Below the pieces are notes generated by a model. That model had not been told where the DNA came from. It saw only the letters and a program-made list of their open reading frames with translations, and searched no databases. The position numbers were made by a program, and so were the translations under genes. Shown in pieces: positions 11,604 through 23,358 of a stretch of DNA of 64,000 nt. The first letter of the stretch is position 1. Each line of letters begins with the position of its first letter. The DNA is from Paragyromitra xinjiangensis (lineage: Eukaryota; Ascomycota; Pezizomycetes; Pezizales; Discinaceae). The stretch covers positions 1,302,001 to 1,366,000 of the forward strand of contig JBCAMK010000011.1 in assembly GCA_038503065.1 (NCBI GenBank), in the 5' to 3' direction.

Positions 11604-13367
11604 ATGTCCGGGAACATCCGAGGGTGAGTTTCCCTCCTTGTGCTTGGAGCTTTGAGTGGGAGATGTAGCTGATGATTTGGGGTTGCTGCAGCTTTGGCTA
11701 CTTGGAGGTTAGTTTTTGTTACCACTGGCTCTGGAATTATATCATTCCTGACAGATATACGTGATTGCGAGACAGATGGGGAGCTGATGGGTGGATATAG
11801 AATCTCCCTCCGATTACCTTCAGGAGGCTTTATCAGCAGCCAGCGACGGCATTGGCTATCTTTCGTCGCATGTTGCCGAATTTAGGTTTGTAGTCCTTTG
11901 TTTTTTGCAGCGAAGCTGGATGGATGGAAGGTTGTGAAGATGAAGCTTGAACGCCGTGAGCCTATGCAGAAGAGCCCACAACCTTTCCAGCAGCGGAATC
12001 ACATCTTTACTAGACGGGCTTCAAGGGAGTTTGCGTTGACTCTTAGATGGTGTAGCAAAGGTCATCGTCACCTCACTGCTCTACAACGATAGCCCCATCC
12101 CACTCGTTGATCTCGAAGCCCTCGTGAGACCGGAAAGCTACAAGTTTGAACCCCTCTATTCTCACCTTTCTTCCTCTAACTAACTCGACTTAGAGAACGC
12201 GAAGATGCCTTTTCCAAGCTCCGCCGTCTCCACATCACCAACGAAACAGACCACACCGTAACCCTCGACCCTGTCTTTCGTAAAAACTTCCGTCTAGCCC
12301 TCACAGGTGGTGGAGATCATGACTCCTTCGGCGTCCCCTGTTCTCCTTCCACAAAAAAAAAAATCACGGTTTCCTTCCTCGATGATTATGCTCAACGCAA
12401 GTTCGAGGCGATCCTCCACTACATGGTGGGCACGCACAATGACACCAAGCCCGGTGAGGGCGTCATCACCCTCCTTGTATCGGGTGGGCTTATGGAGCGC
12501 CAGGGAACAGGCAGTCAAGCAATTATCACAAAGAATGGGTTCTCGTTTCTGCTGCAGGAGGGGAATAGTCAGATTTGGGCACTGTTGATTCAGTATCTCG
12601 ACACAGCGGAGGAATTGGGAATGGAAAAGACAGATGTTCTGCATTTCCTACTGATGCTGGGGAGTTTGGAGCTGGGACAAGCTTATTCGGTGAAGACACT
12701 GACGGCGACGCAACGAACCATGTTGGCCGATCTACGCGACTACGGGATCGTGTATCAGCGCAAAGCAGCCTCAGATCGATTCTACCCAACCAGACTGGCA
12801 ACGACACTAACAAGCGAGTCTGGCGGACTGCGGTCCGCAAGTGCAACCATGAATGCCGCAATGGGCGAGAAAGATGATGGTGGAAAGGGTTTCGTCATCG
12901 TTGAAACGAACTACAGAGTCTACGCGTATACCAACTCGCCCCTTCAAATTGCGGTCCTCAACCTCTTCGTCCGCCTGACCACGCGCTTCCCCAATCTCGT
13001 CTCTGGCCGAATCAGCCGGCATTCGATCCAAGAGGCTATTAAGATGGGGATCACGGCAGACCAGATAATTGACTACCTCACTGTCCATGCGCACCCGCAG
13101 ATGCGCAAGAAGCTGGTAATCCTGCCCCCCACGGTTGTCGATCAAATCAGACTATGGCAGATCGAAGGGGAGCGCATGAAGGCTACTCCCGGTTTTCTGT
13201 TTAAGGACTTTACAACAGCGCTGGACTTTGAGGAGGTAGCACGGTATGCGGAGGAATTGGGCGTGCTGAGGTGGAGGAATGATGCGAAGAGGTGCATGTT
13301 TGTTACTAGGCATGAACAAATTGCAGATTGGTTGAAGAGGAGAGCAGCGGGTGGAGGGAAGAAGTAG
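11604..13367 (+). CDS. TFB2: TFIIH core subunit Tfb2/p52
   Basis: Subunit of TFIIH that anchors and stimulates the XPB helicase in transcription initiation and nucleotide excision repair. The long 3' exon shows the family clearly (LTGGG...FGVPC, FLDDYAQRKFEAILHYMVG, ANSPLQIAVLNLFV). The N-terminus is rebuilt from small exons: 11604..11623, 11692..11707 (16 nt), 11801..11885, 12056..12143, 12194..13367. All phases agree, giving 460 aa, the normal p52 size. The N-terminus reads MSGNIRGFGYLENLPPITF, then RRLYQQPATALAIFRRMLPNL and AKVIVTSLLYNDSPIPLVDLEA, the expected Tfb2 N-terminal helices. The 170-nt intron 11886..12055 is the longest here and contains another possible acceptor (11906), so alternative splicing there is possible. 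An 11-A run (12353-12363) encodes lysines. Confidence 0.88.
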
Positions 13368-14918
13368 GAGCTGCGTGTGCAAGGCAAAGAAGAGGGATGA
13401 GGAAAAAAGAAGAGGTGTGGGGCTGAATTTCGGCAATGGATTTTTTTCTTTTGGTCTTGGGTTTATAGGTGCGGTAAATGATTTGGGTTTTTTTTAGGGG
13501 GTAATAGCTTTCCTTTCCTCAAATAAAAATAGGGAGGAAAAAAAGAAAAATCAAAGTAAAATTATTGCTCTTGTCGTTGGTTCCTATAATGTTGGATGGT
13601 GCCTAGAATATGAAATATGAAATTAGGTACCAACTGCATATAGATAATAGATTCTTTTTTTTGGCAAAATTCGACTGGTGCTGGTGAGTAAAACATGCAT
13701 TAGACCTGTTAACGTCCTACATTTATGATACCCGCAGAAGGCTTTTAGCGAAAAATGTGCATGCTTTATTTACCTCACAAATTCAGTCAAATAGACCTTC
13801 CCGATCCAGGGAAAGTACTCTACCTACATGTATATATACCCAACCTATCAAAAAAGTCGGCCAGGCGGGTGCGATTTGCAAAAGAAACCTCAGGATCTCG
13901 ATCCTCGAGGAAATGTTAATAATGCAATTCACCCAACAAGGCTGAACAAACGAACATGGTGCATACTCGCCAGTCAGTCGACCCAAGTGTCAGCATGCCT
14001 TCCTTCCATCATAATTTTAATTCTATCCAATATTGACGTAGTGATGTTTGTTTTACGAGTCTCTACGAATCACGAAACTCCTGTGATCCCAGTTTGTTGT
14101 CGATGCATAGTTCAGACGAACTGCTTGCTATTCGGGTTCTGAGTCAATAAAACCGCCTCTCTTGGAGAGTAGCCTGGTTTGGATATCTGCAATGCGACCC
14201 GTATCCCGCTCACGCAATTTCCGTTCTCGTATGCCAACCAGAGTACGCGCATTGCGCACTGCCAACAGATCCTTGCATGGGAAGTGACGACACGGCATCC
14301 TCATTGTGTATCACTCGACATCTTAAATCATTGGAGATGGTTTATTTGCTGCGGGGTGGGCCGAAGGCGTAGCTCTTGACTCTGAATAGTATACAGCTGC
14401 GCGCGGTCCTGGAATAAATGAATGTTCGCCGATCCAGTCGATCTTACTCGGCTGGTGAGCAATGTGCAAATCCACGAGTAACATTTAGTAGTCTTGAGGC
14501 CTCGTGAGAAAGAGCATAATGTTATGTGTTGATCGCACACTAAATGGGCCTTAGGATAAATTCAAAATCTCGCCCCCACAATCAGTGTCTGCTTGAGCGG
14601 TGGGAACTCGGAATTAGGTTACGTCGCGCATAGCTGGTCATTATAGTTTTTTAAACTTAGTCTCAGTCTTGGGGCCTTTGAATTGTTAAAGTTGAGCCAT
14701 ATTATAAATTTCTTCAATTATCGCCAAGTATGGGATAAGTGTGATAGGCATTAAGATTATTACATAGGTATCGTTACTTTAAACAACTAGAAAATCTTCG
14801 GCATTAATCTTACCTCCGAACTCAAAAAAAAGTTGAGGGCCTGCTGGCGTGGTGGGCGTTGTCCAGAAGTTAGCTTTCTCCGTATCTTCCAATCCTTCAA
14901 TCATGACCATAACCACTC
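13368..14918. other. Intergenic: convergent 3' flanks
   Basis: About 1.55 kb between TFB2 (+) and the CorA-like gene (-). AT-rich with several A and T runs (13440-13560); one TACATGTA at 13825. Only short, unrecognised open frames. No tRNA-like fold noticed. Confidence 0.5.
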
Positions 14919-17499
14919 CTATGGCTGGGGACTGCTAGTCCCTTGCATGTTTATAACACACTCTCCCGTACTCCTAGTACCCCCTTGATTCCCCGCACCT
15001 CCGGCCGCTCCTTGACCCCCAGCACTTCCAGTCGCTCCTTGATTCACCGTACTTACAACTGCCCTTTGGCTTCCCGCGCTCCCACTTGTCCCCTGACTCC
15101 CCGGACTCCTAGTACCTCTTTGGCTTCCTACGCTCCCGGCCATTCCTTGGCTTCTTGCATTTCCACTTGTCCCTTGGTTTCCTGCACTCCCGGGCGCTCC
15201 TTGATTCCCCGAGCCCCCGGCCACCCCTTGGCTTCCTGCACTTGCGGTCACTCCTTGGTTCACTACACCCGTAGTACCTCCTTGGCTCTTGGTGCTTCCA
15301 GAACTCCCAGAGGCGCTACGATTTCGCCCAAGGGCCCAATCTAGAACCTTGGAGAGAATCGTGGGATTTTTGGGATTTTTGGGATTGCTACGACTTTTCC
15401 AACAGATCCACCAATTGAGAGCGCCAAAAACTAGTGTGACAGGTAGAGAGACCCTCCAAAACTGTCCGTGATGAGGTGAAAGCTTGAAATCGTCTGGGCT
15501 TATCGAGAAATACTATCATGAGAAAAAGAACCCAGTCAGTCAATTCAATTCTCACTGTATCTGTTGGAGACGATCCGGGGAGCCTCTTCGTTTCTCTTGA
15601 GCACTTACCGAGGCCAAAAATCCCAATGGTAAAAACACTGTGGTTATGATTGTGAACATTGATATAATCTTTGATTGCTTTTCTAGTTCTTCTGTTTGCT
15701 TATCAATTGATTCTTTGTTCCCTTCCGAGAGCTTCTTGGTTTGATCTTCGGCAGTTTTTATTTGGGCTTCTGCAATCCCTAGTAGCTGTGTAGTTTGAAC
15801 TGTGATTTCATCCTTGGTAACATTAATATGTTCTCTCGCGACTACTGTGAGGCTCTGGGTCTGGCTTTCAATAGTGGAGGTTTGGATGTTTATGGCCTGT
15901 AAAAGGGTAGTTTTTATAGCTTGGTTCAACTATCCATCTTTTTAGTCCCTTGAATCAGCTGGGTGATGAGAACCGGGAGGGGGGAATACATGTTTTCTTA
16001 ATCTCTCCACCTTCCCTAGTAAGATATCAAGTTTCTGCTCGTATTTCTGCCGTTCCTCGATCACTTTATCGATCGCCTCCAAAGCGAGTGGTATTTGTTC
16101 ATGTAGCCGGTTAATCACAGGCATATTTGCTGCAGCTCTCTTATAAGAGCCGTCTTTGACGGGTATTTTTATAGGGTTTTCATAGGTGTCTCGGAGATCT
16201 TCCAGAATTTCAATCTGGGATTGCACTACGCTCTTTAGGGTTGCGATACTGGCTGTAAGCGTGTTAAGGCGTTTCGAGTATTCCTCAGTCTCGATCACAG
16301 CGTGTTCCCTAGCAGCGCCTACGTGATTGTGAACCTTGCGCTCCTGCACTAATATCAGTAATCAATCTAGAGTTTCGAAACAAGGAAAATTTTAAACGAA
16401 CTTCTGTAGATACTTGCTGACGGAAGTAGACGAGAGGCCTTCTTCGCGAAGTTGTAAAGATATTTGAGATTATCTGTACTAACGCGCGAAATACACCTAT
16501 TCTATCTTGATGTGGATAGATTGGTCGTGGTCGATCTGAACTCGACGTTGGATCTGAGTGCTTGTCCTCTGCAGATCTGAACATCGCTATTGTATCTAAC
16601 TCCATGCACCCACGCATTAGATCTCAACCCCCCATATTAGAGTGCCCAGAGAAAAAAGAGTTGGAAGCAAAACCGTCATCAAAAACCTTGAACCAAGTTT
16701 GGTGCACCAAAACCTCCTCCTTCGGCCCAACCGAGTCGGTATCACCTCCTAACGTCATACCTGATTCTAAAACCCTATATTCTGACAAACTCAAGCTCTC
16801 CGTCTTCCCAACAAGATTTTCAGAGAAATCAAAGTAGGGCATGTGAACCATGAGCGTCAAGACATCTTTCGGCCTGGAAGCGCTGAAAGAGACGCCAGAT
16901 TCAAAGATGGTAGTAGCTGAAACTAGTGTTGTGAGCCTGTTCAAATCCAGCTCCGTTATCCTTCCTCTTGTGTTCGGATCCAACTGGTCCATCATCGCCT
17001 CTAGGAAACCCTAATATAGCAGGTGAGAGTATTAGCTTGGTTTTTATCTAGGGGTTTATAATGAGGACGTACTTTGGAACCGCAGTATCTAAGTTTGGGG
17101 AAATCTCTATGTTTCTTCGTCTTAGTATCAATTCACAAGAGAAATCTAGATGGGAATTACACACATAACCCGTAGAAACAGTGACTTCTCAGAAGACCTC
17201 TTAGGGAAACAATTTCTGTCCATCGTATCCTGGCCATGGGGTTCAAGCTCGCTCAGGGATAAACTCGCCCATTCATCCGCATTATCCGCAATTGTATCGT
17301 CATCACTCTCACCACTCTGATTGTTTCCCACCCCAAGACCCAATTCCTGGTTAAAAGCAAAATCATAAAACACGACTGGAGTTTCTGTAAGTTTCCCACT
17401 TGCAATTTTCAAACGCAAACCGTAATTCTGGAGGTGGGAGTTTCTTTCATCGATAACTCCGGTTGTTGGAATAGGGTTCATTGTCTTTGGAGACGCCAT
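14919..17499 (-). CDS. CorA-like fungal membrane protein with Gly/Ser/Gln repeat tail
   Basis: Not a housekeeping Mg2+ transporter but one of the expanded fungal proteins ending in a CorA-like two-helix membrane module; function unknown. Proposed exons: 17499..17165, 17106..17073, 17010..16629, 16586..16414, 16343..15990, 15929..15609, 15512..14919 (730 aa). The 16628..16587 intron (42 nt) is the least certain join. The N-terminal 300 residues are soluble. A long helical, probably coiled-coil section follows (exons 5-6, rich in Glu, Gln and Lys). The first membrane helix is MFTIITTVFLPLGFLAS (about 515-533), matching the TVFLPLSF-type motif of the family. Next comes YFSISPDDFKLSP, then a second helix FWRVSLPVTLVFGALNWWICW (about 551-572). 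The canonical GMN motif of true CorA channels is absent. The tail (609-716) is twelve 9-residue repeats. Confidence 0.75.
14964..15287 (-). repeat. In-frame 27-bp minisatellite (12 units) in CorA-like gene
   Basis: Twelve 27-nt units without gaps encode 9-residue repeats of the form (S/N)-Q-G-x-x-G-S-A-G, for example NQGAPGSAG, NQGTSGNAR, SQGMAGSVG, SQGTSGSAG, NQGATGSAG. The reading frame and unit length are kept although units differ in sequence, which argues for selection on the protein or frequent unit exchange. It is the C-terminal tail after the second membrane helix. Confidence 0.93.
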
Positions 17500-20400
17500 T
17501 TTCGTTGCAAGGGGTTTTTCGAAGTCAATTCTAAAGGCCCATCAACACTTATAAAGTGGGAGGTTGACGTCGAGGTGGGGCTTTCAGCCCTGATGAGAAA
17601 TGAAATCTTCACCGAAATCTCCCGGGGTTCTGGTTCTCCATATGAAGTAGTAGATTCTGTAGATGTAGGCCTTCCGAGACATTGTTAGCTCGCGGCGCAC
17701 GGCGCGGGCAATATGTGTTATGATCCCTATCGACAACTATCGCGGCTCAGCTCTCGCTCAAGAGGGCTTTTTTTCCTTGGACGTGGTTAAGACACATATT
17801 TCACTTCCCCACATCGCGTAGCGAAATCTGAGACATCAGTAGTCGAATTGGTGATTCCTAGGGAATTGTGAACCATAGCTGTCAACAATTGCACGCTGAT
17901 CTATTTGAATCTACTCTGTGTACGTACCCATATATCGTAGCGGACAGCGATTTTAGACCGAATATGATCGCCGATATAAGGGTGTACAGCAGGTCGCCGT
18001 CTTACTTTAAGAGGCTATTATGTCCAGAGCGAGTCGTTCCAACATCTTCAGGTCTGAGACTAAGCTGGCAAGGGCTAAAGGGAGTTATTCCAACCCTTCG
18101 GCGTCACTACATGCATTCCAGTAACCACACGTATGCGAGCTATCGTTTAAGGAGTTGACTAGCTCTCAGAAGCGAAGTAGCTGAAGATTTGGTATGAGCT
18201 AGGGAATGGTACCGATTTCCTATAAGATAACTTTGATTTTTGGTGGTGAAAAATGGTACTCACCAGAAAAAGAAAAACCAGCATTAGAGTATGAGGCCCA
18301 AGCGCCATGATTCTGCAGCCTCAGAAAAAGAAACATAAACACTTCGATCGATTGCATCTTGCTCTAGCCTAAGCTACGGTCCGTGCCACACAGAGATATT
18401 CGTGTATAGGCTGATATTGGGGAGATTTCGAAGCATTCGCAAGGCTATTATTTAGAAGACAGTCGATTAGCTGGGCTTCACTAATATAAACCAATAGAAA
18501 ACTCATAGTTACTCGCAAATCTATGGTCTGTAGCGCCTTACAGTAGCTCCTTGTAGCACATGCCGCTTCAATCACAACTGCCTCTGATCAATTATTTCCA
18601 CACCAAGAATTTCTGTTAGTCTGTCGCTGGAGCAGCTACCAGCTCGGGTGTGGTAGGGCTCTTCGTAGAACATAGGTTTAGCCTGCGCGGTACCATAAAA
18701 CCGAATTTCGAGGCGCAATAATCTCTAATTGTTAGAAGTATAATCAACCTCTAAGTTCATCTAGGCAGTAGTTAGATACCACACCAGCAACATAGTCACT
18801 CCTCAGATTCTGCATAAAACCTGGCAAGAACCAGATTGAGTGCCTGCTTTTCTAGTTTGTAATTACGTACTACATCAAGAATTGGTGGAAAGTCTTATGG
18901 CGCTACTTAGCAAGCACTCGCTCTGGATACAGATGAAGGTACGGGTATGTATAAGTTGTTGCTGGTCATGCATGTGAAGTCGCTCCTATCGGATATGGTC
19001 TTTAGTAAGCGAATCTCTCATGAATTGGTTCAACTTGCTCAATGTTGAAGTAACGATTTGTATGAGCAGATTGGTTGATTGATCTGTTGTCTGATAGAAG
19101 AAGAAGAAGAAGAAGAAGAAGAAAGTACAGATATAAATGCAAAATACCCCGCAGCTAGCGTGCTCCTAGCCTCAACCATACCAGTTCACCACGTGCACGA
19201 AAGCACTTCACGACACTCAAACTATGCCTAGTGTCACCCAAATGCAAATATAGGGGTTTAAAATACCTATAGGGATTTCTTATCTTCTGAGCTCGAGGAT
19301 ATCTAGTCCCGGATAACATACACCTAGGAGTAGTTCCAATAACCAATGATGAAACCGCTCATTTAGTAGTCTTTGTTCGAGCCGCATACATTTAATCACA
19401 TACACATTTGGCATAAGTATAGTCGGGTATAAAGCTGGAACGAAGGAAAACCCACTGCATAAGGCATATATACATGTAAGTATTGTGCTAACTAGAACTT
19501 CAAATAGCTATAGTAGAGATATCTGAAACATTTTACCAATACACAATTTTGCCTAAAGAAGTGGGTAAGCTGAATGCAGACTACAACCCTATTTTAGCTT
19601 TTGTCTCTCTATAGCTATTGCGCTAGCGGAATTACACATTTCTGGGGCAGCTATGTATTAGAAACTTAAAATAACCGGTATCGAACCTGACTCTATAGTT
19701 ACAAAGCTATGCATGAGTCACATTGTGCTGAAATCGTTTCCTCATCTCCAGGGTATTCTTAGTATTGGCTATGTTTCTCTTTATTATCTCACTCTGTTGG
19801 CCCTCTTTGACTCATCCTTCCAATTGCAATGGTACCCGCTAGAGATATGAGGCGGCGTTTACCCGGTACTGATACTCGTACTGGGGTATACAGCATGTGC
19901 ATGTGATTTTTATTGACGGGCTTTATGCATATGGGCTATAGAAAATTCGAGAACTTATTAGAAGAACCTGCCAGAGTATGCAAGATGGAAATGTATATAT
20001 GCCGCAATATAAGGATCGATTGGCATTCATGATCACGCTATAATTATATAAGCTACATGTATGTTGCATGTATATGTGGTATTCTTAAATCTTATATAAC
20101 AATGAAATTATGGTAAAAAAAAAGTTGACATCCGAACATCAAGAACTTGGGCTAACAACGGAAAACCATTGAAGAAGTAATGATGTTTCCTAAGATTTCT
20201 GTGTTAGGTTCCACCACCACGTTGTGGTATATTATTTCCTACGTGTAGCTATAGATGACGTGGCTACCGGTATCGGTACCTATAATCAGTCGATTGACTG
20301 ATTACTACTCTGTTACATCGTTATTCTGTTTTGAGTTATGCAAGGGAATTAAGATACTCGCCTTTACACGAGTAGGGAAATCTTGTGACAAGTGATTTAC

Positions 20401-23358
20401 TCCTGTCATTATTTCACTTATTTTAGTACGTACCTACAGCCGCCTATGCTATGATGCTTCAATCTCTGCTGTGCTGTATGTGCTTCACTTTAGCACAACC
20501 TCGGTCTTTACCGAAAATTCCCTTCAAATTTTTTTGAGAGAGAAGGTTAAATAGGATATGATCAGACCAACGCTCTTTGGTTGTTTTGAAATCCAGTCAG
20601 TCTCGATCGACAGTGAGCATGCAATCAGATTGGGTTACATCAGTGGGATCCTTTACCGAGCGAGACTCCGGAATATTTGCTCGCGAGGCTCCGCCCCCTT
20701 TCCCAGTTCTTTACTTATCTTGGCAGAAATCCCGGAGCCCCGGTAGGGCTTCGTTGGGTGGGAAGCCACACTGGTCGTGTCTTGGGTTTACAGATGCCAG
20801 TAATAGTACCAATAGCTCTCAGGAATGGCAAATTAATTTTGCTATTTACAGGGTAGTAAGGGCATGATATCAGATGCATGATGGCTGAAGAATCTTTTGT
20901 GATAGGTACAGTTAGACGATAAACCCAACAGATAGAGAAGAGACCCCTGTACGCGCTGGCAGTTGTCTTGGGAACGATAATGCTTAGTATTCCGATGGCT
21001 ATGTGGGGGGAACTCTTCTCCGTTGCTGCTTCTTCAATTGGTCTACTATCTAAAACCGAACCCCGCATTCCCATATCCTCACTTCTCCCCCATGCGCAAT
21101 GACAGTATGTGGAGTACTCGTATGTTAGTTCTTGAACGTTATCGGTTTTTGATGTAAGTTGCCCATGTCTCTGCCCGAATTCTGCAGGGTTTGGTGGCAG
21201 AAAGCGAATTTGATACACCATTCGTTGAACTCGTCCAGTCAAAAGCTAAGCTAAAAAACCCCCCACCATCTGAATTTCCATGCATATGGTGTAGGGGTGG
21301 GGCTCGGAGAATAGTGAGAAGACGAGTTGGCAGGAAAAACGCGATGCCACTAGCTACCAGATCTAAGCAAAATTCGGGGTAAAGGGGTTCTATACTCTGG
21401 TATATACCTATCCCGCTCTGACGCAGCTACGGGGCTTTTCACTAGACTTAGATAGCTGATATGCGGTACTTGGGTAGGTGTTGAAAATGGTGATTATCTG
21501 GTACTTGTTGCTTGTTCAAAGAGTGTGTTTGGGGATGCACTGTATTTTTTTCTTCAATTGTTGGCCTATGGTGATTTCTGTCTATTCCACGTACCCGCAC
21601 CTTAATACATGTATGGTGATGATAGTGAAACATGCAAGGTGGATGTTGATATACCTATGATGTTGAGTCTTTAGTTGGCATTTTCAAGAGCATTGCAGGC
21701 TGTAGTACATACGCATATATAGGTTGCAAATGAAAGGATCGATCGCTGCACGTCGGAGTTTGTGTGAATATGTTCACCCATGATCACTGGCCGTCAATGT
21801 TGTAGAAACTCAAAGAATCTAGTTAAAAAAGTGACACGCAACTTCCACTCCGCTCAATACCTCTCTCGGGGGCTAGTTCCTTCTCTTTGAGCCCCTAGTA
21901 CTACACAAGCTTTAGGCAACTACTTGGGCACGCGCAGTTAGCATAGCTGGTAATGTTGGGAAAGGATTAAAAGTCATCACGCGAACCAAAGTATAGCTAT
22001 AATTTTATCGACGACGGGATAAACCGATACTGAAAACACAGCGTCCAACTTATATTAATCAATTATAACTTTTAACTATTGAATGTTTCGAATTCCATCA
22101 ACCAGGAAGTGTGGTTATTTAACTAGAATATGTGTACGTGTATGTGGGCCTACTTACACAGGAAACCAAGATTGACATAGGAGGTCACTCGCCAAGCCTA
22201 ATTAGGCTGGGTGGTATTATGCGCATGCTAGGCTAAAGGGTTTGTGGTACACCTGCGGCTCTGAGTTTCATGTTTTGTGTTGCAAAGAATGATCCGTGAT
22301 GCACCCGCACATTGGTGATGCTCATTTGTTCCTAAAAAAATTAAATCACTCTTTATTACTTTTTCACGCAAGCATTAGCTATTATCCCACGGGCTAATAA
22401 TGCGGAGGAGATTTGTTAAGTTCACGCGTCCACTATATACATATATATGCGCAGCACACACGTACACTAATGCAACTAATACGTCACTGGCCTGGAAGCT
22501 AAAAGCCGATGCGCACCAAATCGCTCTTGATTCCATTTTGAGTATATATCCCGCCCTCTGAAGGGCATCGCTATTTCCAATTTTTGTCCGGATTGATTTT
22601 GGCTTAGGGATTCAGTACGCATTACCTCGTTGTTTTATCAACTAGGTATGTGGAAGTCGGGCATAGATAAAGGACCTGGTGATACAAGTACCGATTAATC
22701 GGCTGCTGTGACGAACCAAAAATCACTACCAACAGAAGATTCTGCTGCGAGCGGCGTCAGCCCTGCAACTGCACCCTTCATTGCCCAGCCTGCATGCAGG
22801 ACCTGATTAATTTATTGCCAACTGCATGAAACTTTCGCAGGTGGAATTGCATCAGCCAAGAACACTTACATGTAACGTTAACTACCGACACATTGAGTCG
22901 AACTGAAGGAGTTTTTCTTCCTCGGGGTCTAGGTGAATATAGCTAGGCATACCACCCCGCTGGCTTTTTTCTCAACTTCGTTGCCTTAATGATCATGAAT
23001 AAAGAAAGACCGGACGCAGAATATCTTCCTTGGGGGAACTTGTTACTGCAAGCCAATTGATTCAGGGTTGTGATGGCTTATAGCTAGAAAACTCGGCTTT
23101 GGTTTCAACGGCCATGGAAAGGGAGAAAGACCAATTAGAATAGTTAGATATGGAGATTGCTGCTTCTCTAGGGGTGTCATGCTTGTCTTAAGTAGCTCAA
23201 AGCCAATTTACCAATGAAAATTAACGACCAAAGAAATGGTGGGTGGTATTGAGACAAAATAGCTAGCTCTTAACTCCCTGGCCCTCACTCATGCTCATTG
23301 TTTTGAACGGCTCAAACCCCAATACTGATCTATCCCTACACCTTCTAGCATTGCCTCC
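17500..23358. other. Gene-poor stretch of about 5.9 kb
   Basis: No exon chain, family motif, transposase or reverse-transcriptase remnant could be recognised on either strand. The longest open frame (20715..21242, minus, 175 aa) resembles nothing I know. The stretch holds a GAA microsatellite (19096-19124) and four TACATGTA octamers (19471, 20054, 21606, 22867). It separates the CorA-like and vWA genes. It could be decayed mobile DNA, but I see no terminal repeats to support that. Confidence 0.5.
19096..19124 (+). repeat. GAA/AGA trinucleotide microsatellite
   Basis: About nine to ten perfect AGA units in non-coding DNA. Simple repeat, likely length-variable between strains. Confidence 0.9.

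Noticed and set aside
19670..19765. tRNA-like segment on the minus strand (GGTTCGATACC with an anticodon-like TTTGTAA loop)
   Set aside because: T-stem and acceptor stem do not pair properly and no clear D-arm is present; at best a decayed tRNA-derived sequence.
20715..21242. 175-codon minus-strand open frame in the gene desert
   Set aside because: No recognisable family, no splice partners, and composition like surrounding non-coding DNA.
17500..23358. Decayed retrotransposon or RIP-mutated repeat
   Set aside because: No terminal repeats, polymerase or transposase motifs, or obvious C-to-T bias could be established by eye.
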